Assembly (NCBI GenBank): GCA_022036555.1
Contig: CM039122.1
Span: 48,473,600-48,537,599, forward strand
Direction of reading: 5' to 3'
Length of the DNA: 64,000 nt
Source of the DNA: Microstegium vimineum
Lineage: Eukaryota > Streptophyta > Magnoliopsida > Poales > Poaceae
Within the stretch, counting starts at the first letter, position 1, and the number at the start of each line of letters is the position of its first letter. Positions 57,441-64,000 of the stretch are shown one piece after another. The translations under genes and the position numbers were made by a program. Below the pieces are notes generated by a model, which was not told the DNA's origin, made no database searches, and worked only from the letters and a program-made list of their open reading frames with translations.

Positions 57441-60400
57441 TCATTTTGCTGGAAGTGATCCTAGAACGGTCTTCTTCTCGCCGTCGGGGTGGAACCAGGG
57501 CTTCATCTTGGTCTTGTTTATTCGGTTCTCGACGATCTTGATCTTGCGTGGATGATCAGTAAAGAGCGAGAGCTCTTGGTAGTTGTTGTATTCTTCGGGG
57601 CTCTGGACTCCATCGGCTCCAACGATCCTTTGCTTTCCTGACACAACCACATGCTTGTTGGAATCTCTGGGCTTCTTGTAGTAGGCTACCTGCGCGACGC
57701 GGTTTGCGAGTACCCACTCATCATCTTTGTAGCCGACCCTTTGTAGGTCAACGGTGGTTAGTCCATATTCGTCTATCTCAACTCCCTTCGGGTTGGCCCA
57801 ATTGCACCGACAGATGGGTATCTCGAGGTCACCGCCGTAGTCAAGTTCCCATATCTCGCCGATCTGCCCGTAGAATGACTTCATTTGCATTGTCGCCTCG
57901 TCAAAGCCCTCATATCGAATACCACTGTTCTGTGTCGCGCTCTTCTTGTCCTTCTCTTTCGTGTGAAACCTGTATCCATTGATGTCATACCCTTGCCACC
58001 TGATGATTTGGCTGGACGGTCCCGATGCAAGCCTGGATTCTTCAGTGCTTCCGTCGGTGGGGATGTCCTGCTTTTGGATCCACGTTGTGAACTTGATCTT
58101 GTGTTGTCTCTGTACCCAGGCCTCCGTACGACCGACCGCAGTTTGGCGAATCTCATTCAGGTCCTGCTCGACCCACTGTTCCATCGACACTAACTGATTA
58201 AAGACGGCGTGATGGGCTTCTTGTAAGATTTCCTCGTTTATATCAGTGTGTACTTTCCTTCCCGTGCACCCCATACCCGTTTTTCTACCTTCGTGCAGGT
58301 GGACGGGAATCCCAATAGCATTTCCATCTTGGATGTATCTCGTGAAATAGTTAACGGCCTCCTCCGTTGTGTATGCCTTGATCATGGAGCCCTCCGGGTA
58401 AGCACGGTTATGGACATATCTGCTGAGGGTGGACATGAACCGCTCATATGTCCACATCTGGTGCAAGTAGACAGGACCAAGTTCCTCTATCTGATCCACC
58501 ATGTGCATCATTAGGTGTGGCATAATATCGAAGAAAGAAGGTGGGAAACACATCTCAAGCTGGCAAAGAGTCTCCGCGATAAACTCTCTTAAGGCAGGCA
58601 GGTCAGCTTCATCGATGACCTTCTGTGTGATGCGGTTAAAGAAATAGGACATGCGTGTGATGACCATCTTCACGTACTCTGGACCGATAACTTTTATCAC
58701 AATAGGAAGGAACACAGTCAGCATTATGTGGCAGTCATGGGAGTTGAAGTTGGTCATTGTCAGGTCTTTCATCGAGACCAGACTCTTGATGTTGGAAGAG
58801 AAACCGGTCGGGACATTTACATCCCTAAGCCACTTGCAGAAAGCCCTCCTCTCATCCTGTGTGAGGTTGTAGCTCGCGCTTGGAAGGTCAACTTTATTTC
58901 CACTTTGTCCCGCCGGTGTTGGGTGGATTTCGTGCCTGATGTTCTATTTCACAAGGTCCATACGTGACTTGATATCATCTTTTGTCTTAGTCTTCATGTC
59001 CAGGAGGACCCCGATCGTGCTCTCGAAGACATTTTTCTCCAGGTGCATACAGTCGATGGTATGCAGTGTATTGAGAAACTTCTAGTATGGCAGGAACTTG
59101 AAGAAACATGACTTCTTCTTGAATGAAACCTTCACGGTAGGTTCTTCCTCGTCCTCCTCATCCCGCTTTCTCTTCTTCCTTGGTTTCTTCTACCCATCTT
59201 CGTCCTCTTCTTCTTTCCAAACTCGAAGTTAATGTCCTTCACAATATCAAACACCTTTGGGTCGTAGCTCGTCCTCTCCGGCTCAGTCTATGGCTCGGCC
59301 TGGTTATCGAAGAACTGATTCATCGAAGAATGATGGTACATGTGCTTCTTGTGGAGGAATCTTCTGTGATTCATATACACCGTCTTTTAGGATCCACTAA
59401 GATAAGTGGAGCTGGTACCATCAATGCATACTACGCAACCAGTCTTCCCTTTAATCTGTCCCGATAGTGAAAAATGACCAGGGTAGTCGGTGATGGTGAC
59501 ACAGATGATGGATTTTAGAGTGAACTCCTTCTTTACGGACGCATCCATCATCCGGACCCCTTCCACCCATAGTTTCTGCATATCCTCCATCAACGGCTCT
59601 AGGAACACGTCTATATCGTTGTCGGGCTGCCTCGGTCCTAAGATAAGCATTGACAGTAGAAGATACTTGCGCTTCTGACATAGGTGCGGAGGTAGGTTAT
59701 ATATTGTGAGGGTGACTGGCCAGGTGTTGTGCATGCTGCTGAGGTCACCAAACGGATTCATCCCATCCGTACTCAGCCCAAACCTCACATTCCTCGGCTC
59801 GTCCCCAAACTCTTTCGCGGACATGGCATCGAACCGCTTCCACTGCTTACCATCGGAGGGGTGTCGCAGCTTGCCATCACCCTTGATACGCGAAGTTGAT
59901 GCATGCCAGGACATGAGCTAGGCATCCTCTGGGTTCCCGAATAACGCACGTAGTCGGTCGATGATAGGAAGGTACCACAATAACAGGGCAGGACTTTTCC
60001 TCTGTGTGTAACCCTGTTCTTCTTCGTCCTGATCAATATGCGGCAAATGCTTCTTGCATGTCTTCTTCTTCTTCGCCCCTCTCGATGGTTTTTCCTCATC
60101 GTCCGCGCGACAACCGGCATTCTTCTTGTAGCGGCTCGCGTTGCAGTTTGGACAACTCTGTGCATTCTCATACTCACCCCGAAACAGAATACAGTGGTTA
60201 GGACATGCATGAAACTTTTGAAGCTTCATCACTATTGGCCTGATCAGCTTCTTCGCTCGATATGTATTGACGGGAACCCTGTTACCCTCTGGTAACGTTT
60301 CACCAATGATGCGTAAAATGCCATTGAAGCCAGTGTCAGTTATCCCATGGCGAGCCTTGCACATCAACATCTGGAGGACAAAACGCAACATCGTGCAATG

Positions 60401-61009
60401 CTTTGGACATTCACCGCCATCCGGGTAGAGGAGATCAATTGTTGCCTGTTTCATCTCCCTGAAATTCTCTAGCCACTTTGGATTACCAAACAAAACATCG
60501 TCATGGTCCTGACGGTTAGCAATCTCCTCAAGAAGCTCTACATCCTCGGGCCACAGCGTATCAATCATCGGGTCACCATTGTTGTCATCCCCGGCGCCAA
60601 CAGCTTCGTCTTAGAGTAGATCGTCAATAGTGATGTAGTCGCGACTCTCATCATCAATGCTCGGTCTCGCGGTGGGTTGTTGGTGTCCTCCATCGCCAGA
60701 CGCAACTGTGGATGTCATCGACGAGGTTCCCCCATGTTCATTGGTGACACTCGCCTCTTTCTCGCCGTGAAACTTCCACACAAGGTACTTTGGATCCTTA
60801 ATGAAACCATATCGTACAAGGTGTGATTGCACCACTGCATCTTTCTGGGCAAACCGATTCTTGCAGTCATTGCATGGACAAACCATGAGCTCCCGATCCA
60901 GACTGAGGCGATGCTTCTGCGCAACGGGAATGAACTTCTTCCTCACATTTTCTAGGAATCTCAGATCCATCCTCGATGTCTTGTACATCCACTCATCCCT
61001 GTGCTCCAT
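57441..61009 (-). pseudogene. CACTA TNP2-type transposase (tnpD-like)
   Basis: ATG 61007-61009. Domains in order: transposase-associated region (61009-60611; FIPVAQKHRLSLDR, CPCNDCKNR); Transposase_21/tnp2 region (60568-58900; CPNHCILFRGEYENAQSCP, FGLSTDGMNPFG, HNTWPVTLTIYNLPP, DNDIDVFLEPLMEDMQ, LHTIDCMHLEKNVFESTIGV); DUF4218-like (about 58770-58300; ERFMSTLSRYVHNRAYPEGS); DUF4216-like (about 57880-57660; DLQRVGYKDDEWVLANRV). This enzyme cuts at the CACTA termini. In-frame stops lie at 60611-60613, 59918-59920, 59387-59389, 59288-59290, about 59080 and about 58945; the frame otherwise continues. It may once have had introns, but none is needed to explain the reading. It lies next to the right end of the element, with its own repeats and TATA box. 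Confidence 0.88.
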
Positions 61010-61615
61010 AACCTTTCAAATGCACAAAAACCCCAAATTAGCTTACCATGCATTTGTGTATCTCTATAGATCTACTATTCTCTCTCCCTCTCTAGATCTA
61101 GTTGAAAAGGCACAAAAATCATCCAAAAGAGGGAAATCGACGCTAGAGAGTAAAGTCAACATCTTGAGGTGCCACCCTTCACCAAATCAACCTCCCCAAC
61201 ATGTGTGTAGCCTCTAGATCTACTATTCTCTCTCCCTCTCTAGATCTAGTTGAAAAAGCACAAAAATCATCCAAAAGAGAGGAAATCGACGCTAGAGAGT
61301 AAAGTCAACATCTTGAGGTGCCACCCTTCACCAAATCCAAGGGAAAAACCTCCCCAACATGTGTGTAGCCTCTAGATCTCCTATTCTCTCTCCTCTCCAT
61401 TGGATCTAGATCTAGATTAGGGAAAAAGCACCCAAATCATCAAAAAGAGAGAAAATCGCGACTTGGAGAGTAGAAATCAACCTTTTGCGGTGCCAAATTT
61501 CACCAAATCCAAGGGCAAAACCTCCCCCCTCAAAAAATGATCAATTTGATGGTTTTGACCTCAAAACCATAAAAAATGGAGAAGGATCCGCGGGGAAGAA
61601 GAAAGGAGACTGTTG
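61010..61615 (-). repeat. Transposase leader with three tandem units of about 150 bp
   Basis: Between the TATA box and ATG 61009, a unit starting TCTACTATTCTCTCTCC (61071) repeats at 61219 (period 148) and 61377 (period 158, more diverged). Shared words include CTAGAGAGTAAAGTCAACAT and GGTGCCACCCTTCACC. Non-coding leader. The 138-codon plus-strand frame here is spurious. Confidence 0.75.
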
Positions 61616-61623
61616 TATTTATA
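61616..61623 (-). promoter_or_regulatory. TATA box of the TNP2-type transposase gene
   Basis: Minus-strand GTATAAATAC directly downstream of the right subterminal repeats. The leader and ATG 61009 follow. Confidence 0.6.
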
Positions 61624-61630
61624 CTACAGA

Positions 61631-62012
61631 CTTAACCATGGCGGTTATCTTAACAACAACCGCCACGATTAATACATTAATAACTGTGGCGATTAAGTAA
61701 CATCAACCACCACGGTTAATGCATTAACCGTGGCGGTTGTGCAATAACAACCGCCGCGGTTAATGGGATTAACCATGGCGGTTACGTAATACCAACCGCC
61801 ACCGTTAATGCATTAACCGTGGTGGTTGTTATAACCTAACCGCCACGGCATTAACCGTGGCGGTTGTGCAACATTAACCGCCACGGTGCGGTTAGGTTAT
61901 AACAACCACCACGGTTAATGCATTAACCGTGGCGGTTGTGCCCCCCAGCCGGCTGGCTTTCTGACCACCTATTAACCGTGGCGGTTTAGGTGAAAAACCG
62001 CCACGGTTAATA
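61631..62012. repeat. Right subterminal repeats of the CACTA element
   Basis: At least a dozen alternating direct and inverted AACCGTGGCGGTT words, denser than at the left end. A long hairpin of about 135 bp is centred near 61866 (61799-61933). Confidence 0.88.
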
Positions 62013-62053
62013 AATGTGAAGTGCTATGCAAAATCTTTTGTGTAGTAGTGTAT

Positions 62054-62682
62054 GTTTATTCCCAAATAATGGTTAATCTCATTAGAATGAATGACTTCAA
62101 TAGATGTTGTCATCAGGGGGAGTATTTACAAGATATTGATTGTAGTGGGACTTTGAATGTCTCAAACAATGCCTAAAAGGTGTTATTCTAAATGATGAGT
62201 TTCTAACCTCTATTGAATGTTCTTTCATGACACCATTTATAAAAGTGGTTTTATTGATTATGTATACTTTATATTTTTACTTCATGGGTTCCAGAAGTAA
62301 GATGAGGTTAAAATTATAAAATAATTCTTGCAATGTATGCAATATACTTATTAAGTGTCTATGTTCATATGCTTCCTGTAGAAAGTATTCTTGTCATGTT
62401 CAGGGGGAAAACTTCCCTAAAATACTAACCCTTGGTCAGAATTCTAAATAATTCGAACGATGTGATCCAGAAGGTCACATTTTGTCCTGAAGACACATGT
62501 TGTACTCTTTTTTCCTTGATGAGTTTCCTGAAGTTTCTCATGTAAGGTTTTTAATGAGGCGACAATGCGCAAATGCATTAAACGACAAGAATGTACTCTT
62601 TTCTCTGTCTTTTTTCCACTGAGTTTTTAGACGGAGGTTTTGACGAGGCATGAGTTTGTCGCAATACTAGCCCAATGGGGAG
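62054..62682 (+). pseudogene. Right internal remnant of copia element C
   Basis: Non-coding 3' region with GGGGGAGTATTTACAAGAT near 62117, GAGTTTTTAGACGGAGG, and the polypurine tract CAATGGGGAG (62673-62682) touching the 3' LTR. No protein frame. Confidence 0.6.
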
Positions 62683-62974
62683 TGTTATAAAACCAATTAT
62701 GTGAGTGGGCTTATACCGAATTAATTCTTGAAACTCAAGAGTTATAACTGAAGAAGTTGAAAGGTCATCTTCTATCTATATAAGGAACCTATGTATTCAC
62801 TATTCGATGGTTGGAAATATAGAAGAGTGGTTCCACAAATATCTTTGTCCATGGTGTCTTTCTACTTCATATGATCTTGTGATGAATACGGGAGACGGGT
62901 TTTTCTACTAATTCTCATGCCTCTTTTTGGTTGGGTGACGAATTTAGAATCCATAATCATTATACATTATAACA
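62683..62974 (+). repeat. 3' LTR of copia element C
   Basis: 292 bp, TGTTATAAAACC to TTATAACA, matching 21472-21755 except for an 8-base insertion and scattered changes. It is followed by GATTG, the target duplication. Confidence 0.88.
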
Positions 62975-62979
62975 GATTG

Positions 62980-64000
62980 CAGGGATGTGGGATTAAATGG
63001 ATGCATGGACTCTGTGGATAATTAATTATTTGATTGATGCTTGATGGCACACACACAGACCTAATAGCGGGTCATATGGTGGTGACCGGCGACTGACGAT
63101 CCACCGGGCGAATACATGTACGTACTCTGCTACCCAAAATACAATCGTTCCAAAAAAGAACTGTACTGTACAAATTAAGAAGCAAGGGGAAAAAATACTG
63201 TCTTTGACGGAGGTACTACCTACTAGTACGTGGGGTGTAGTATAATTAGTGCCAAGTACTAACACCATACACTCACAGTAAAGCGCTGTAGTACTTGTAG
63301 ATTGCGCAAAGATCCGTGGCCTACGCGGGCTCTGAATCATCGCTCACGTCCTGGCCGCAAAAGTGGCTCTCGCGTATAGGGCTCATCAACCTACGGAGTA
63401 CTATGCCGGTCGTACTAGTAGAAATTATGCTCCTTTATTACGTCGTCGCCAAGTCACCAGTGACCAACCATTGTAGCAGAATTAATACGGATCGAGTACT
63501 CTTGAAGTGAGCACAGGCTACACAGCACAGCAGTGTCTCTACGTACAGTACATTACAGTGTCCTTGCTACCCTTCTCGATCTGACTGCCAGTGAAAGTGT
63601 ACAACTACCGCCCGACACGGCGACACAACGTTGTCATTGCCTGTTGTGCTGCTGGTACTACTACGTGCTACTCCTACTGCTCTGCAGCTCTGGTATACTG
63701 TACTCCGTACGTACTGTACTCTGCTTTGTAATGTACTGCACCGGTAACTTTTTCTTTGCCAGGGATCTAATGCTGCAGCTTTTGCGACCACGATCGGTCG
63801 ATCGCATCGCATGCACAAACGTACAGTACCACTTTGGTAGCGAGACTGCGAGAGTGTTTGACCGGGAATAAATTCCCAACTCCATGTGAAAAAAGCAAAT
63901 TAGTGTCCCAGAGTTATGCTGTTACTCCACTAATTATAGAAGTAGTATTATACAAGTACATAAACGATGAAAATAAGCCACACGTTGGTGCAGCTACAAT
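62980..64000. other. Host intergenic DNA right of the nest
   Basis: Sequence with CGTACGTAC-type words similar in character to the left flank (18.5-21.4 kb). The frames at 63026-63340 minus and 63533-63871 plus are short and match nothing known. No element ends were identified. Confidence 0.4.

Larger units (their letters stand above)
26359..62050 (-). mobile_element. CACTA (En/Spm-type) transposon, TSD TAT
   Basis: The ends are CACTACTACAGAAAAGATT (26359) and its inverse AAATCTTTTGTGTAGTAGTG (ending 62050). Target duplication TAT lies at 26356-26358 and 62051-62053; three-base duplications are the CACTA rule. Subterminal repeats built on AACCGTGGCGGTT fill both ends. Two genes run on the minus strand: TNP2-type transposase (61009-57441) and a Transposase_24 plus Ulp1-like gene (30509-26990). 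Without the 22.8-kb Sirevirus B insertion it is about 12.9 kb, normal for a CACTA. Both genes carry stops, so it is not autonomous now. Confidence 0.92.
21472..62974 (+). mobile_element. Copia element C, host of the whole nest, TSD GATTG
   Basis: LTRs at 21472-21755 and 62683-62974 match closely, with terminal TGTTATAA and TTATAACA (mutated to TTATAACG at 21755). Both flanks are GATTG (21467-21471 and 62975-62979), proving one insertion. The primer-site region follows the left LTR and a purine tract precedes the right one, so it lies on the plus strand. The internal parts (21756-26355 and 62054-62682) are too decayed for a reading frame. The 3' leader words (TGAGTTTTTAGACGGAGG, TTTAATGAGGCGACA) are typical of plant copia 3' ends. 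The CACTA element sits inside it. Confidence 0.85.

Noticed and set aside
61631..62012. CRISPR-like array of regular repeats
   Set aside because: The repeats are the subterminal repeats of a CACTA end in alternating orientation, in a plant genome; spacers are not uniform and no cas genes exist.

Overview
This is plant nuclear DNA, almost certainly from a grass and probably a panicoid one (the sorghum, sugarcane and maize group). The evidence is grass-type retroelements (Sirevirus copia, Tat-lineage gypsy, CACTA with TNP2-type transposase), grass MITE fragments, and one very GC-rich intronless host-type gene. I see no bacterial genes, tRNA, rRNA or CRISPR. Most of the 64 kb is transposable-element DNA. 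By eye no element has a fully intact coding region.

Left part (1-21.4 kb): a partial Sirevirus-type LTR (to 1679); a Mutator-type MITE with a 9-bp target duplication (1987-2347); a frame-broken homologue of the type II small subunit of geranylgeranyl diphosphate synthase (2898-3885) between two inverted 66-bp arms; a gypsy chromovirus fragment (4615-5292); a Sirevirus on the minus strand (5293-16992) whose left end is a mosaic carrying an extra ORF; low-complexity and GC-rich intergenic DNA; and a PIF/Harbinger-type MITE (19591-20331, TSD TTA).

Right part (21.5-63 kb): a four-level nest, each level closed by its own target-site duplication. An old copia element C (21472-62974, TSD GATTG) contains a CACTA transposon (26359-62050, TSD TAT). 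The CACTA contains Sirevirus B (33405-56204, TSD GGAGG), which in turn contains a Tat-type gypsy element (39637-52469, TSD CAAAC). The order of insertion is therefore fixed: C, CACTA, Sirevirus B, Tat gypsy.

The CACTA carries two genes on the minus strand. One is a TNP2-type transposase (61009-57441). The other combines a Transposase_24-type region with a Ulp1-like cysteine protease region (30509 to about 26990). Each has a cluster of the same subterminal repeat just upstream of a TATA box. The Tat gypsy element has gag-pol on the minus strand and, antisense to it on the plus strand, a plant-mobile-domain (PMD) gene with its own TATA box and about four introns. All coding regions are interrupted by a few stops or frameshifts, while the LTR pairs remain very similar.

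In-frame stops are described as breaks only. Function statements are family-level recognition by eye, without database searches. Domain names and lineage assignments should be confirmed with HMM searches and TEsorter/REXdb.
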